Source of the DNA: Alkalibacterium sp. AK22
Lineage (GTDB): Bacteria; Bacillota; Bacilli; Lactobacillales; Carnobacteriaceae_A
Assembly (NCBI RefSeq): GCF_000585255.1
Contig: NZ_JANL01000008.1
Coordinates: 109,216 to 173,215 of the forward strand
Length of the DNA stretch: 64,000 nucleotides
Reading direction: 5' to 3'
The notes under the pieces were generated by a model. The model did not search any database. It saw only the letters and a list, made by a program, of their open reading frames with translations, and was not told the origin of the DNA. Positions 43,965 through 54,544 of this stretch are shown here, piece by piece. Position 1 is the first letter of the stretch, and each line of letters begins with the position of its first letter. The translations under genes and the position numbers were made by a program.

Positions 43965-46073
43965 TTATTCGTTGTCTGCGTTAAGAACCGCTTTGCGGGA
44001 CAAGTTTACACGCCCACGGTCATCGATTTCTGTTACTTTGACATCCAGCACATCGCCCACTGAGAATTCCTGGGAGACATCTTTGATGTATTTATCAGAC
44101 AGTTCGGATACATGGACCAGTCCATCGGTTCCTTTGATGATTTCCACAAAAGCTCCGAATTTTTCAATACGTTTAATTGTACCCGTATAGACTTTACCAA
44201 CCTCTACTTCTTCAGTCAGTTCTTCAATGATCTCGATGGCACGTTTGATGCCTTCCGGATCCTGACCGTAAATCGATACATTCCCTTCATCGTCGATATC
44301 GATTTTGACATTCGTTTCATCAATGATACTGTTGATCGTTTCTCCACCCTTACCGATGACCACTTTAATCTGAGCCGGCTTGATTTTGATCGATTCAATT
44401 TTTGGTGCATACTTACTCAGCTCTTTACGCGGCTCTGAAATTGCTTCTTGCAAATTATCCAGAATCTCCAAACGGGCCTGTTTTGCCTGTACCAATGCTT
44501 CTTCCAGTATTTCTTTTGTGATTCCTTCAATTTTGATATCCATTTGCAGAGCTGTAATACCGTTTTCCGTACCCGCTACTTTAAAGTCCATATCTCCCAA
44601 ATGATCTTCTAGACCCTGGATATCGGTCAGAACAGTATAATTGTCGCCGTCCATCACCAATCCCATAGCAATTCCGCCGACTGGAGCCTTAATAGGTACC
44701 CCAGCATCCATTAAAGCCAGTGTCCCTGCTGAAATACTAGCTTGAGAAGATGAACCATTGGATTCCAGAACTTCTGATACTAGACGGATCATGTAAGGGA
44801 AGTTTTCTTCATTAGGAATAACATAGGACAGAGCCCGTTCCCCCAGTGCACCGTGTCCAATTTCCCGACGTCCAGGGCCTCTGACCGGTCTGGTTTCACC
44901 TACTGAATAAGGCGGAAAATTATAATGATGAATAAATCGTTTGCTCTCTTCACTGCTTAACCCATCAATAATTTGATGTTCATTTAATGGACCGAGAGTC
45001 GCTACTGAAAGGGCTTGTGTCTGTCCTCTGGTAAACAGACCTGATCCGTGCACCCGTGGCAGAATTGATACTTCGGACTCCAGTGCGCGAATTTCGTCCA
45101 CTTTACGTCCATCCGGTCTGACATTTTCTTCTGTAATCAGTCGGCGGACTTCATCTTTTTCCATGCCGTCGACGATAGTCTTGACATCTTTGACGACAGA
45201 ATCCAGATCGGTCGAGTCACTGTACTCTTCCTGATAGGCTGCAACAATGGCTTCTTTAAGCTCGCTAGTTTTTTCTGCTCTTTCCTGCTTGTCGAAAATC
45301 TGAATAGCTTCTTTCATCTGGTCTTTGTATTTAGAGACGACTTCGTTTTTCAGTTCTGCATCAGGTAAAAGCAACGTTACTTCCATTTTTTCCTGACCGA
45401 CAGCTTCTACGATTTCCTCCTGGAAAGCAACCAGCTTCTTGATTGCTTCGTGACCGAACAGCAAGGCTTCAAGCATGTCTTCTTCTGATACTTGGTCAGC
45501 TCCACTCTCGACCATATTGATGGCTTCTTTAGTCCCGGCAACGATCAGCTCGATGTCAGACTTTTCTGTTTCTTCTTCAGTCGGATTGATGATCAGCTCC
45601 CCATCTACACGTCCGACGGTCACACCCGCAATAGGTCCGTTAAACGGAATGTCAGAAATACACAAGGCCAATGAAGAGCCAAACATGGCAGACATTTCAG
45701 GAGAATTATCCGGATTGACAGACATAACTGTATTGAAAATCTGAATATCGTTTCTGAAACCGTCAGCAAACATTGGACGCAATGGACGGTCGATTAAACG
45801 GGCAGTCAGTGTTGCGTTTTCAGACGGACGCCCTTCTCTCTTGATGAATCCACCTGGTATTTTCCCAACTGAATACATTTTCTCCTCATAAACGACCATT
45901 AATGGGAAAAACGGCATACTGCTTGGTGTCTTGCTTCCAACAGCTGTAGAAAGCACGACCGTGTCTTCATAGCGTATAAGTGCTGCTCCGTTAGCCTGCT
46001 TCGCCAACTGACCGATTTCTACCGTCAGCTCTCTATTTCCGACCATTGTACTGAATACTTGTTTGTTTGACAT
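43965..46073 (-). CDS. pnp: Polynucleotide phosphorylase
   Basis: 3'-5' phosphorolytic RNA exonuclease. Two RNase PH-like halves (about 1-230 and 310-540) are separated by a helical domain; then come a KH domain ([21 protein letters not shown]) and an S1 domain ([23 protein letters not shown]). The active-site segment with [21 protein letters not shown] is intact. 702 residues, normal. AAAGGAG precedes the ATG. It follows rpsO as in most bacteria, and a 56-base hairpin lies in its leader. Confidence 0.97.
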   Translation of the reverse strand: MSNKQVFSTMVGNRELTVEIGQLAKQANGAALIRYEDTVVLSTAVGSKTPSSMPFFPLMVVYEEKMYSVGKIPGGFIKREGRPSENATLTARLIDRPLRPMFADGFRNDIQIFNTVMSVNPDNSPEMSAMFGSSLALCISDIPFNGPIAGVTVGRVDGELIINPTEEETEKSDIELIVAGTKEAINMVESGADQVSEEDMLEALLFGHEAIKKLVAFQEEIVEAVGQEKMEVTLLLPDAELKNEVVSKYKDQMKEAIQIFDKQERAEKTSELKEAIVAAYQEEYSDSTDLDSVVKDVKTIVDGMEKDEVRRLITEENVRPDGRKVDEIRALESEVSILPRVHGSGLFTRGQTQALSVATLGPLNEHQIIDGLSSEESKRFIHHYNFPPYSVGETRPVRGPGRREIGHGALGERALSYVIPNEENFPYMIRLVSEVLESNGSSSQASISAGTLALMDAGVPIKAPVGGIAMGLVMDGDNYTVLTDIQGLEDHLGDMDFKVAGTENGITALQMDIKIEGITKEILEEALVQAKQARLEILDNLQEAISEPRKELSKYAPKIESIKIKPAQIKVVIGKGGETINSIIDETNVKIDIDDEGNVSIYGQDPEGIKRAIEIIEELTEEVEVGKVYTGTIKRIEKFGAFVEIIKGTDGLVHVSELSDKYIKDVSQEFSVGDVLDVKVTEIDDRGRVNLSRKAVLNADNE

Positions 46074-46102
46074 AATGAACTCCTTTTTTCAGTCAGCCTA
46101 AC

Positions 46103-46158
46103 CTACTAAACAAAAGTCAGCAGGCGGTGGATGATGCCGGCTCACTTTTGCATAGTAG
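46103..46158 (-). promoter_or_regulatory. Long leader hairpin upstream of pnp
   Basis: Four paired blocks stack symmetrically: 46103-46107 with 46154-46158, CAAAAGT (46111-46117) with ACTTTTG (46144-46150), AGC with GCT, and GGC with GCC, separated by equal-sized internal loops around a ten-base apical loop. This is the form of an RNase III target in the pnp leader, as known from E. coli pnp autoregulation. Confidence 0.65.
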
Positions 46159-46190
46159 ACTGTCAAGCTGCTGAATAGTTTCTATAAAAT

Positions 46191-46216
46191 AAGCGAGATT
46201 CCTAGGAATCCCGCTT
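46191..46216 (-). terminator. Terminator of rpsO
   Basis: On the minus strand AAGCGGGATTCC pairs with GGAATCTCGCTT (one G-U) around a TA turn, followed by ATTTTAT. It lies between rpsO and the pnp leader hairpin and may be partial, letting some transcripts reach pnp. Confidence 0.7.
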
Positions 46217-46284
46217 TTAATAGGTTTGTCTATCCCGGAGGGCCTTAACCTGCAGTAACGCAGACTAGCTGTCTCCTAAAAGGA

Positions 46285-46554
46285 TTAACGACGTAGACCA
46301 AGTCTCTTGATCAGCTCACGGTAACGAGTGATGTCCTTGTTACGCAAGTATGCAAGAAGGTTACGACGGTGACCGATTTTTTTCATAAGACCGCGCATTG
46401 AATGAAAATCTTTCTTGTGTGTCTTGGCATGTTCATTCAATTCGTTGATTTCAGCAGTCAATACAGCGATCTGTACCTCTGGAGATCCAGTATCACCTTC
46501 GTGACGGGCATAATCTGTAATGATTTGTTGTTTCATTTCTTTTGATACTGCCAT
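46285..46554 (-). CDS. rpsO: 30S ribosomal protein S15
   Basis: Primary binder of 16S rRNA in the platform. [30 protein letters not shown] and [19 protein letters not shown] sequence ([15 protein letters not shown] here) are diagnostic; 89 residues is exact for S15. The ATG at 46554 has AGAGGTGG upstream; a longer in-frame form has no support. It lies just upstream of pnp, the arrangement found in most bacteria. Confidence 0.97.
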   Translation of the reverse strand: MAVSKEMKQQIITDYARHEGDTGSPEVQIAVLTAEINELNEHAKTHKKDFHSMRGLMKKIGHRRNLLAYLRNKDITRYRELIKRLGLRR

Positions 46555-46632
46555 GTTTTCCACCTCTTTCCCTATTTTGAATCCTGTTACTGAGTAAGCG
46601 CTGGTGATGCGGCAAACCAAGTAAAGGTCGTC

Positions 46633-46651
46633 GTGCTGAGAAGTTCAGCAC
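46633..46651 (-). promoter_or_regulatory. Hairpin in the rpsO leader
   Basis: GTGCTGA (46633-46639) and TCAGCAC (46645-46651) form a seven-base-pair hairpin with a five-base loop about 80 bases before rpsO. Ribosomal protein S15 commonly represses its own mRNA through leader structures, so this is a candidate part of such an element; no known class is recognised. Confidence 0.45.
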
Positions 46652-46665
46652 TACAAGAATGGTAC

Positions 46666-46694
46666 AGTATATCCGATTAAAAATCAAGCGTCAG
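46666..46694 (-). promoter_or_regulatory. Promoter of rpsO
   Basis: Minus strand CTGACG (46689-46694), 17 bases, TATACT (46666-46671). It overlaps the last bases of pyrE. No terminator for the pyrimidine operon is seen here, so read-through into rpsO is also possible. Confidence 0.6.
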
Positions 46695-47320
46695 GACCAA
46701 TTTGACGGACTCTTTTTCCAGGCTTCTAGGCGGGCCCTGTCTGTCTCATCCACCAGCCTATTTTCTACAGCCGCTTCTATCAGACTGGAATAGTCTGTAA
46801 TTGTCTGAAATCGAATAGCCAAATCTCGGAAGGCTTGCTCTCCCAGTTCCAGTTCATAAGTAAAAATAGCGGCCACGCCCAAAACGTCTGCCCCCTCTGC
46901 TGTAACGGCATTAACCGCATCGATCACACTCTGGCCTGTTGAAATCAAGTCTTCTATGACAACCATTTTAGCTCCCTTGTCGAACCGTCCTTCAATCCGT
47001 CTGCCTTTTCCGTGAGCTTTCGCTTCACTTCGGATGTAAATCATGGGAAGACCCATGCGTTCAGCTATCCAGGCGGCATGAGGAATGCCGGCAGTTGAAG
47101 TTCCAGCGATCACTTCCACTGAGGGATAATGAGTGTGTATAAGATCTACAAAGCCATCGATAATCTGGCTTCTAACTTCGGGAAAACTCATGGTCAGACG
47201 GTTGTCACAGTATATTGGACTTTTCAGCCCACTCGACCATGTAAAGGGTTTATTAGGCGATACCGTTACTGCTCCTATCCGAAGCAGTTCCTCCGGAATA
47301 TTTCTTGGTTCAGTTATCAT
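46691..47320 (-). CDS. pyrE: Orotate phosphoribosyltransferase
   Basis: Adds PRPP to orotate to give OMP. It has the FTWSSGLKSPIYCDNR start region, the lysine-bearing SEAKAHGKGRRIEG loop, and the PRPP motif VVIEDLISTGQS. 209 residues. ATG 47320 follows AAAGGAG and overlaps the pyrF stop; a longer in-frame start lacks that. It is the last gene of the pyrimidine operon. Confidence 0.96.
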   Translation of the reverse strand: MITEPRNIPEELLRIGAVTVSPNKPFTWSSGLKSPIYCDNRLTMSFPEVRSQIIDGFVDLIHTHYPSVEVIAGTSTAGIPHAAWIAERMGLPMIYIRSEAKAHGKGRRIEGRFDKGAKMVVIEDLISTGQSVIDAVNAVTAEGADVLGVAAIFTYELELGEQAFRDLAIRFQTITDYSSLIEAAVENRLVDETDRARLEAWKKSPSNWS

Positions 47321-48035
47321 CAGAAATTTCTCCTTTCCATTCTTTGAATACACTTTCGTATGCCAAAAACGGATGCTGAGCCTGGATAACTGGCCGGCCG
47401 ACTACAATATGTGTGGCTCCCGCTTGTTTGGCCTCAAAAGGTGTGAGAACCCTCGACTGATCATCCTTCTCGCTGCCTTCAGGCCTGATTCCCGGTGTGA
47501 CCCTGAGAAAAGACTGATCTGTTATTGAGCAGACGCTTGCTGCTTCCAGCGCAGAACAGACTACACCATCTACACCTGCATTATATGCAAGTCTGGCATA
47601 ATGCAAGACACTTTCTCGAACAGACAAGGCTGTCGCCTGTTCCCTCCGCATCTGTTCTTGTGACGTCGAAGTTAGCTGAGTGACTGCAAGCAGGATAGGT
47701 TCTTTTTGACCGGCAGGGGTTCCCTGCTTCACCCCTTCTCTGGCAGCTTCCATCATCGCCTGTCCACCGGCAGCGTGGATATTGACCATATCCACGCCCA
47801 TCCTGCTCAGACTGGCCATTGCTCTTTTTACTGTATTTGGAATATCGTGCAGCTTCAGATCAAGAAAAATAGCGTGCTCTTTTTCCTTGATGGTCTGAAT
47901 GATTTGTGGACCTTGACTGTAAAACAGCTCCATTCCTACTTTAACACTTAACTGCTCGTGAGAAAAATGGCTCAGGAAATCTTCAAGTTCAGATATATCC
48001 GAAAAATCGAGAGCTATGATTGGCTTATTGTCCAT
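47310..48035 (-). CDS. pyrF: Orotidine 5'-phosphate decarboxylase
   Basis: Final step to UMP. The catalytic Lys-Asp array is present in FLDLKLHDIPNTV, with the start PIIALDFSD and the phosphate loop VTPGIRPEGSEKDDQSRVLTP, followed by GATHIVVGRPV. 241 residues, the usual length in Gram-positives. ATG 48035 has GGAAGGGGAG upstream and overlaps the pyrD end by 11 bases. Confidence 0.97.
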   Translation of the reverse strand: MDNKPIIALDFSDISELEDFLSHFSHEQLSVKVGMELFYSQGPQIIQTIKEKEHAIFLDLKLHDIPNTVKRAMASLSRMGVDMVNIHAAGGQAMMEAAREGVKQGTPAGQKEPILLAVTQLTSTSQEQMRREQATALSVRESVLHYARLAYNAGVDGVVCSALEAASVCSITDQSFLRVTPGIRPEGSEKDDQSRVLTPFEAKQAGATHIVVGRPVIQAQHPFLAYESVFKEWKGEISDDN

Positions 48036-48957
48036 AAATCTCCCCTTCCTTCACTTCTCTGATCAGCTCTTCTAAGGAATCAATCCCCAGTTCTGACAAC
48101 CGACCTGGAAGCTCCCTAATAATTTCGTTCATAACAACCGGATTTTTATAGGTAGCTGTCCCGATGGCAACTGCCGAAGCCCCTGCCAGAAACATCTGTA
48201 TAGCATCATCAACAGATTGTATTCCGCCCATGCCGATAACTGGAATCGATACTGCTCGAGAAACTTGATAAACCATTCTAATCGCAATGGGGAAGACACT
48301 CTCCCCTGATAAACCGCCCATAACATTGCCCAGGACCGGGCGCCTGGTCTTGACGTCAAAATTCATTCCCAGGACTGTATTGATCAGGCTAATCCCATCT
48401 GCCCCACCTGCTTCTGCCGCTAGAGCAATAGCAGTAACATCCGTCACGTTAGGGGTCAGCTTGACATAAACAGGCAGATTCACAGCCTGTTTAACTTGTC
48501 TGATTATCTTCTGGACAACTTGCGGATCTGCTCCAAACGTCAAGCCACCTTCCTTAACATTCGGACAGGATAAATTCAATTCCAGTGCATTGATCAGACC
48601 GGACTCTGCAAGCCGAACTGCTACTTGTACATACTCATCTTCCGATGAACCTGCCGCACTGCCGATAACTGGTGTATCAAAAGTTTGCAGGCGAGGAAGT
48701 TTATCTTTGACCACAGCATCAACTCCAGGGTTTTTAAGACCCACAGCATTCAGCGCCCCACTGGGTAGCGGGTGATATTTAGGGTCTTCATTTCCTTTTC
48801 TTGCCTCAAGGGTGGTCGACTTTACGACGATGGCACCTAGATGATTGTAGTCATAAAGGTCATGGTACATGTCTCCAAATCCAAAGGTCCCGCTAGCAGG
48901 CATAACCGGATTTTTCATTTTTAGTCCGGGCAGTGTTACAGATAATCGTGTCGTCAT
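48025..48957 (-). CDS. pyrD: Dihydroorotate dehydrogenase, class 1B catalytic subunit (PyrD/PyrDB)
   Basis: Oxidises dihydroorotate to orotate with FMN. It begins LSVTLPGLKMKNPVMPASGTFGFG and has the active-site loop NLSCPNVKEGGLTFG with the catalytic Cys, both marks of class 1B rather than the fumarate-using class 1A. Class 1B normally works as a heterotetramer with PyrK, an FAD/2Fe-2S subunit that passes electrons to NAD+. pyrK normally lies just upstream, but here only 22 bases separate carB and pyrD, so it is missing from the operon. 310 residues, complete. Confidence 0.95.
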   Translation of the reverse strand: MTTRLSVTLPGLKMKNPVMPASGTFGFGDMYHDLYDYNHLGAIVVKSTTLEARKGNEDPKYHPLPSGALNAVGLKNPGVDAVVKDKLPRLQTFDTPVIGSAAGSSEDEYVQVAVRLAESGLINALELNLSCPNVKEGGLTFGADPQVVQKIIRQVKQAVNLPVYVKLTPNVTDVTAIALAAEAGGADGISLINTVLGMNFDVKTRRPVLGNVMGGLSGESVFPIAIRMVYQVSRAVSIPVIGMGGIQSVDDAIQMFLAGASAVAIGTATYKNPVVMNEIIRELPGRLSELGIDSLEELIREVKEGEIYGQ

Positions 48958-48979
48958 ATTGATTGTCCTCCAAGTCGTA

Positions 48980-51900
48980 TTATAGTGCTGCTGTCATGAA
49001 TGTCTGAGACTCCAGTACACTGATAATGGCTGAAACAGTATCCAGCGAGGTCATCAGTGGAACCCCGCGTTCAATCGCTGACTTTCTAATAGCAAAACCG
49101 TTTTGCATAGCATTGACGTTTCGTCCCATCGTGTTGACGACCAGATCAGCTCCCCCGGCCATAATCAGATCCACAATGTTGTCTTCTTTGTCCTTGTCTT
49201 CTTCTACTTTTTGAATCACCTGACAGAAAACTCCAGCTTTTTTGAAGGCGGCGGCAGTCCCGCTTGTCGCTGTAATTGAATACCCGATTTCTGTTAAACG
49301 ACAGGCCAGCGCTGCTGCTTCCTGCTTATCCTCATCCGAAACAGTGAACAGAACGTTGCCATGATCTGGCAAGCGCATATCACTAGCTTCAAATGCTTTG
49401 TAAAGTGCTTTTTCCAAGTTTGCATCACTGCCCATAACTTCGCCCGTCGACTTCATTTCTGGCCCAAGGGATGCATCGACTTTGTGCAGCTTAGAGAAAC
49501 TAAAGACAGGCGCCTTGACATGAACCATGTCCGAAGGTGTAAACAGCCCCGGCTCATATCCCTGTTCTTTAATTGTTCGGCCTAAAATGGCCTGTGTTGC
49601 TACTTGAGCCATCGGTATGCCGGTTACTTTACTTAAAAAAGGAAGCGTACGACTGGCTCTCGGATTGACCTCTATGACATAGACCATTCCTTCACACACA
49701 ACGAATTGAATATTCATCAACCCCAGACAATTGAGACCCAGACTCAACTTCTGTGTATAGTCGATGATTGTTTCAGTCACTTCCTTTGACAGGTGCTGAG
49801 GCGGATAGACGGCCATTGAGTCTCCAGAATGGACACCTGACCGCTCGATATGTTCCATGATACCTGGGATCAGAACCTGTTCTCCGTCACAGATGGCGTC
49901 TACTTCCACTTCCTCGCCGATAAGATAGCGGTCAATCAGAACAGGATGCTCAGCAGACAGCTTGACCGCCTCATTCATGTAAGCGGACAGGTCAACGGCA
50001 TTATCCACAATCTGCATCCCTCTACCACCGAGAACATAGCTGGGCCGGATTAGGACCGGATAACCGATTGATTCGGCTACAGCCAAGGCTTCTTTTTCAG
50101 TAAAGGCTGTTCCGCCCTCAGGTTGTCTGACTTTCAGTTCCTTTAGAGTTTTTTCAAATTTATCCCTGTTCTCCGCCCGGTCCAAATCCTCCACTGTAGT
50201 GCCTAAAATATTTACTCCTCGTCTACTTAGTGGTTCTGCCAAGTTAATAGCTGTCTGCCCACCAAACTGTACAATAACCCCGACTGGCTTTTCCAGTTCG
50301 ATAACGTTCATGACGTCTTCAACAGTCAAAGGTTCAAAGTAAAGCTTGTCGGATATCGAAAAGTCCGTTGACACCGTCTCGGGATTGTTGTTCATTATGA
50401 TAGCCTCGTAGCCCGCTTCCTGAATAGCCTTAACTGAATGCACGGTCGCATAGTCAAATTCGACCCCCTGACCGATACGGATTGGTCCCGATCCAACGAC
50501 CAAGATTGAGTCGGTATCACTTACCTGACTTTCCTGTTCCTCCTCATACGTGCTGTAAAAGTATGGAGTCGATGACTCGAATTCCGCTGCACACGTGTCG
50601 ACTGTCTTGTACACAGGTCCTATTTTCTTATCCTTCCTGTAGGTACGAACCGCCTGTTCCTTACTCTTCCAGGCTTCAGCAATTTTGATATCACAAAAGC
50701 CGTAACGTTTGGCCTGGGAAAGCATATCTGTATCCCACGGATGTTTTAACAGTTCTTTTTCAATTTCCACGATGTGCAGCAGTTTATCCAGAAAATACAG
50801 GTCAATGCCGGTCAGTGCCGACAGTTCTTCGATGGGATACCCCCGTCTAATGGCTTCAGCTAGATAAAATAGCCGGTCGTCCTGAGCTTTGACAGTTTTT
50901 TTGATCAGCTTGTCATCAGAAAGCTTTTCTAGCCCCAGAAGCTCGACATGGTGGACTCCAATTTCCAGAGATCTTACAGCCTTGAGCAGACTTTCCTCAA
51001 GGGTGCGTCCAATGGCCATGACTTCACCTGTTGCTTTCATCTGTGTGGTAAGCGTCCGGTCCCCGGCTTCAAACTTGTCGAAAGGCCAGCGGGGGATTTT
51101 AGCAACCACGTAGTCAAGAGCGGGTTCGAACTGGGCATACGTGGTTTCAGTGACCGGATTTTTTATTTCATCTAGTGTCAGACCGATAGCAATTTTTGCG
51201 GCCAGCTTTGCAATCGGATAACCTGTAGCTTTACTGGCCAAAGCTGACGAACGGCTCACTCTCGGATTGACTTCAATAATAAAGTAATTAAAACTCTCAG
51301 GGTCAAGAGCCAGCTGGACATTGCAGCCGCCTTCGATGCCTAGCGCCCGTATGATCTTAAGCGAAGCGTCTCTCAGCAGCTGGTACTCTTTATCGGTCAG
51401 TGTCTGACTCGGTGCAAAAACGATTGAATCTCCTGTATGAATCCCTACCGGGTCAAAGTTCTCCATATTGCAGACGACCATTGCATTATCTGCTGCATCC
51501 CGCATCACTTCGTATTCGATTTCTTTGTAACCAGCAATGCTTCTTTCTATCAGACACTGGCCGACAGGCGAGAGCTTCAGTCCATTTGATACGATTTCTC
51601 TAAGCTCGTCAGCATGGTCACACAGGCCTCCACCGGTCCCTCCCATCGTAAAGGCCGGCCGGACTATAACAGGATAACCGATCTCTTCGGCAAAGTTCAA
51701 AGCCTGTTCAGTAGTATGCACAATATCGCTTTCTGGCACCGGTTCATTCAACTCCCGCATCAGTTCACGGAAAAGATCACGGTCTTCTGCCTGATGAATA
51801 GCTTCCAGTCTGGTTCCTAGCAGCTCTACAGAAAGTTCTTCCAGTAATCCGCTCTTGTCCAGTTGTATTGCCATATTCAGCCCCATTTGTCCCCCAAGCG

Positions 51901-52165
51901 TAGGAAGTAAGGCGTCAGGACGTTCCTTTCTGAGGATGCGCGAAACAAAGTCCAGGGTCAGTGGTTCAATATACACTTTGTCCGCCACTTCCTTATCTGT
52001 CATGATTGTAGCTGGATTTGAGTTGATGAGGATCACCTCATATCCTTCCTCTTTCAAAGCCACACATGCCTGTGTCCCGGCATAGTCAAATTCTGCAGCC
52101 TGCCCGATAATAATTGGTCCCGATCCGATCACAGCGATTTTTTTGATGTCTTCTCTTTTAGGCAT
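48980..52165 (-). CDS. carB: Carbamoyl-phosphate synthase large subunit
   Basis: Makes carbamoyl phosphate from bicarbonate, two ATP and the ammonia supplied by CarA. Two homologous ATP-grasp halves ([21 protein letters not shown] near the start and [20 protein letters not shown] in the middle) show the duplication, then a C-terminal allosteric MGS-like domain ([14 protein letters not shown] onward) where UMP and others act. 1061 residues, full length. ATG 52165 has GAAGGAG upstream and overlaps carA; a longer in-frame start does not fit. No second arginine-type copy is seen here. Confidence 0.97.
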   Translation of the reverse strand: MPKREDIKKIAVIGSGPIIIGQAAEFDYAGTQACVALKEEGYEVILINSNPATIMTDKEVADKVYIEPLTLDFVSRILRKERPDALLPTLGGQMGLNMAIQLDKSGLLEELSVELLGTRLEAIHQAEDRDLFRELMRELNEPVPESDIVHTTEQALNFAEEIGYPVIVRPAFTMGGTGGGLCDHADELREIVSNGLKLSPVGQCLIERSIAGYKEIEYEVMRDAADNAMVVCNMENFDPVGIHTGDSIVFAPSQTLTDKEYQLLRDASLKIIRALGIEGGCNVQLALDPESFNYFIIEVNPRVSRSSALASKATGYPIAKLAAKIAIGLTLDEIKNPVTETTYAQFEPALDYVVAKIPRWPFDKFEAGDRTLTTQMKATGEVMAIGRTLEESLLKAVRSLEIGVHHVELLGLEKLSDDKLIKKTVKAQDDRLFYLAEAIRRGYPIEELSALTGIDLYFLDKLLHIVEIEKELLKHPWDTDMLSQAKRYGFCDIKIAEAWKSKEQAVRTYRKDKKIGPVYKTVDTCAAEFESSTPYFYSTYEEEQESQVSDTDSILVVGSGPIRIGQGVEFDYATVHSVKAIQEAGYEAIIMNNNPETVSTDFSISDKLYFEPLTVEDVMNVIELEKPVGVIVQFGGQTAINLAEPLSRRGVNILGTTVEDLDRAENRDKFEKTLKELKVRQPEGGTAFTEKEALAVAESIGYPVLIRPSYVLGGRGMQIVDNAVDLSAYMNEAVKLSAEHPVLIDRYLIGEEVEVDAICDGEQVLIPGIMEHIERSGVHSGDSMAVYPPQHLSKEVTETIIDYTQKLSLGLNCLGLMNIQFVVCEGMVYVIEVNPRASRTLPFLSKVTGIPMAQVATQAILGRTIKEQGYEPGLFTPSDMVHVKAPVFSFSKLHKVDASLGPEMKSTGEVMGSDANLEKALYKAFEASDMRLPDHGNVLFTVSDEDKQEAAALACRLTEIGYSITATSGTAAAFKKAGVFCQVIQKVEEDKDKEDNIVDLIMAGGADLVVNTMGRNVNAMQNGFAIRKSAIERGVPLMTSLDTVSAIISVLESQTFMTAAL

Positions 52166-53249
52166 TGTTTCTATTCTCCTTCCACGCATCCATTGATTCA
52201 ACAAACTGATCAAAGAGCTCTGCACCGTCATGTGGTCCCGGTGCAGCATCCGGGTGATACTGCACGCTGAATACCGGATAACGCCGGTGTCTCAGTCCTT
52301 CTACTGTTCCGTCATTGATTTCTACGTGGGTTACTCTCAGATTTTCCTTGTTCAAAGACAGCTCGTCCACTGCGTAACCGTGATTTTGAGAAGTAAAGTC
52401 AATCCGTCCGGTTGCAATTTCCCTGACCGGATGGTTGAATCCACGGTGGCCGAAAGCCATTTTGAATGTATCTGCTCCATTAGCCAGCGCTATCAGCTGA
52501 TGGCCAAGGCAGATACCAAATATCGGAATATGAGGTTGAATTTGGCGGATCATGTCATGTGCTTCAGGCAAGTCTTTGGGATCCCCTGGGCCGTTCGTCA
52601 GCATTACTCCATCCGGCTTCAGGTTAAGAATCGTTTCTGCTTGAGTGTCATGAGGCAAGACGGTGACGTGGCAGTCACGTTTATTGAGTTCATGCAAAAT
52701 ACTGTGTTTGAGTCCGTAATCGACCACAATGACACGTCGTCCTTTCTGCGGACTGACATAGGGCGTTGTCGTCGACACTTGAGCTACCTGATTAGAGGGC
52801 AGTCTGACCTCTTTGAGCTGTTTGAGGAGATCGGGGATATTCTTATGCGCATCTGTCAATATCGCTTTCATCGCCCCATATTCACGGATGATTCGTGTCA
52901 ATTTTCTTGTGTCAACGCCTGCCAGTCCGGGTATATCTTTTTCTTTTAAAAATTCATCCAGGTTCATCTGACTTCTCCAGTTGGAAGGCCGTCGGGCATA
53001 CTCTTTTACAATCACTGCTCTTGTTGTCGGAAAAATAGATTCGTGATCATCGCGGTTGATACCTGCATTGCCTATAAGCGGATAAGTAAAGGTGAGCAAC
53101 TGGCCATTGTAAGACTGATCTGTGATCGACTCCTGATACCCTGTCATGCCAGTATTGAAGACTACCTCACCTATCGTTTCCTTTGTAGATCCAAAACCTC
53201 TGCCTTTAAAAACCTCTCCGTTTTCCAACACAAGTATTCGTTTATTCAT
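52158..53249 (-). CDS. carA: Carbamoyl-phosphate synthase small subunit (glutaminase)
   Basis: Hydrolyses glutamine and channels ammonia to CarB. The glutamine amidotransferase domain has the nucleophile in FGICLGHQ and the His-Glu pair in [11 protein letters not shown] region. N-terminal half is the CPSase-specific domain ([17 protein letters not shown]). 363 residues. ATG 53249 follows GAGGAGG and overlaps pyrC by eight bases. Part of the coupled pyr operon. Confidence 0.97.
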   Translation of the reverse strand: MNKRILVLENGEVFKGRGFGSTKETIGEVVFNTGMTGYQESITDQSYNGQLLTFTYPLIGNAGINRDDHESIFPTTRAVIVKEYARRPSNWRSQMNLDEFLKEKDIPGLAGVDTRKLTRIIREYGAMKAILTDAHKNIPDLLKQLKEVRLPSNQVAQVSTTTPYVSPQKGRRVIVVDYGLKHSILHELNKRDCHVTVLPHDTQAETILNLKPDGVMLTNGPGDPKDLPEAHDMIRQIQPHIPIFGICLGHQLIALANGADTFKMAFGHRGFNHPVREIATGRIDFTSQNHGYAVDELSLNKENLRVTHVEINDGTVEGLRHRRYPVFSVQYHPDAAPGPHDGAELFDQFVESMDAWKENRNNA

Positions 53250-54525
53250 GCTTGTCCTCCTCATATACAATCTCACCCTCGACCATTGTAAACACAGTGC
53301 GGCCCTTGACTCTCCAGTTTAGGAAAGGAGTATTGGATGATTTTGACAGCAGACCGTCTTTTTTTATTACTGTCTCTTCTTCCAGATCAAAACAAGCCAA
53401 GTCGGCTGGTTCTCCAACACTTAAATGCCCCCCCGTCAACTGGAATACTCGGGCCGGTTCTGTTGTCAGTTTTTCAATCAGCTCCTGAAGGCTTAAGTGA
53501 CCTGGCTGAACCAGATACGTATACAGCAGAGAAAAGGCTGTTTCACTGCCGACGATGCCGAAAGGTGAGCCAATCATAGAACCGGATTTTTCTTCGTCGC
53601 TATGCGGTGCATGGTCAGTGGCAATCAGATCAATGGTCCCATCCTTCAGGGCCTCAAGCAGAGCAGCCTGATCCTCTCGTCCACGCAGTGGCGGATTCAT
53701 TTTATACAGACTCGTGTCAAAAGGGATGTCTTCTTCACACAGCAGCAAATGGTGTGGAGTGACTTCAGCTGTCACTCTGATACCGACTTTTTTTGCCTCA
53801 CGGATTACTCTGACACTCTCTTTGGCAGAGACATGACAGACATGATAGTGGACACCGGTTGCCTCTGCCAGCAGAACATCCCTTGCAATCTGAGTGGATT
53901 CAGTCAACTGAGACATACCTGGTAGACCGAGTTCTTTATTTTTCTTGCCTTCATGCATGACGCCTTCAAATAAAAGACTGTTATCTTCTGTATGAGCTAC
54001 AATCGATGCATTCAACCTGGCTGCTTCCTGCATCGCCAAGTACATTGTCTGGGCCGACTGAACACCCACACCGTCATTTGTATAAGCAAAGGCTCCAGCC
54101 TTCTGAAGCTCAGCCATATCGGTTTGCTCATCTGAGGTTAGTCTGCTGGTAATGGGTGCATACTGCCTGACTTTGACACAAGCATCCTGCTTTATTTTAT
54201 CCAGTATAGCTTTCATATGTTCTGCAGTATCGGGAACAGGGTCGACATTAGGCATCGCACAGATGGTCGTAAAACCGCCTCGAGCCGCCGCGTGGGATCC
54301 ACTGGTAATCGTTTCCTTGTACTCATATCCTGGCTCTCTCAGATGGACATGAACATCAATGAGTCCGGGGGTAACCAGTCTACCTTTAGCATCTACCACT
54401 TTTTGAACTGAAGCGTCAGATGAATGACCAATTGACTGAATAATTCCTTCTTTTATAAAAATATCGGTCATGATCAATTCTCCATCTGATTTGATTACTT
54501 TTGCGTTTTTAATTAAAATCGACAC
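53242..54525 (-). CDS. pyrC: Dihydroorotase
   Basis: Cyclises carbamoyl aspartate to dihydroorotate. It is a type I zinc amidohydrolase: His59 and His61 in [10 protein letters not shown], further ligands in [11 protein letters not shown] and the catalytic Asp in IATDHAPH, with a late [14 protein letters not shown] segment. 427 residues, normal. It follows pyrB by 19 bases and is overlapped by carA. Confidence 0.97.
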   Translation of the reverse strand: MSILIKNAKVIKSDGELIMTDIFIKEGIIQSIGHSSDASVQKVVDAKGRLVTPGLIDVHVHLREPGYEYKETITSGSHAAARGGFTTICAMPNVDPVPDTAEHMKAILDKIKQDACVKVRQYAPITSRLTSDEQTDMAELQKAGAFAYTNDGVGVQSAQTMYLAMQEAARLNASIVAHTEDNSLLFEGVMHEGKKNKELGLPGMSQLTESTQIARDVLLAEATGVHYHVCHVSAKESVRVIREAKKVGIRVTAEVTPHHLLLCEEDIPFDTSLYKMNPPLRGREDQAALLEALKDGTIDLIATDHAPHSDEEKSGSMIGSPFGIVGSETAFSLLYTYLVQPGHLSLQELIEKLTTEPARVFQLTGGHLSVGEPADLACFDLEEETVIKKDGLLSKSSNTPFLNWRVKGRTVFTMVEGEIVYEEDKHE

Positions 54526-54544
54526 ACCTGTCCACTCCTCTTCT

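Noticed and set aside
52230..52949. 239-codon plus-strand reading frame antisense to carA
   Set aside because: carA is a full, conserved gene on the other strand. The antisense frame has no ribosome site or recognisable domain.
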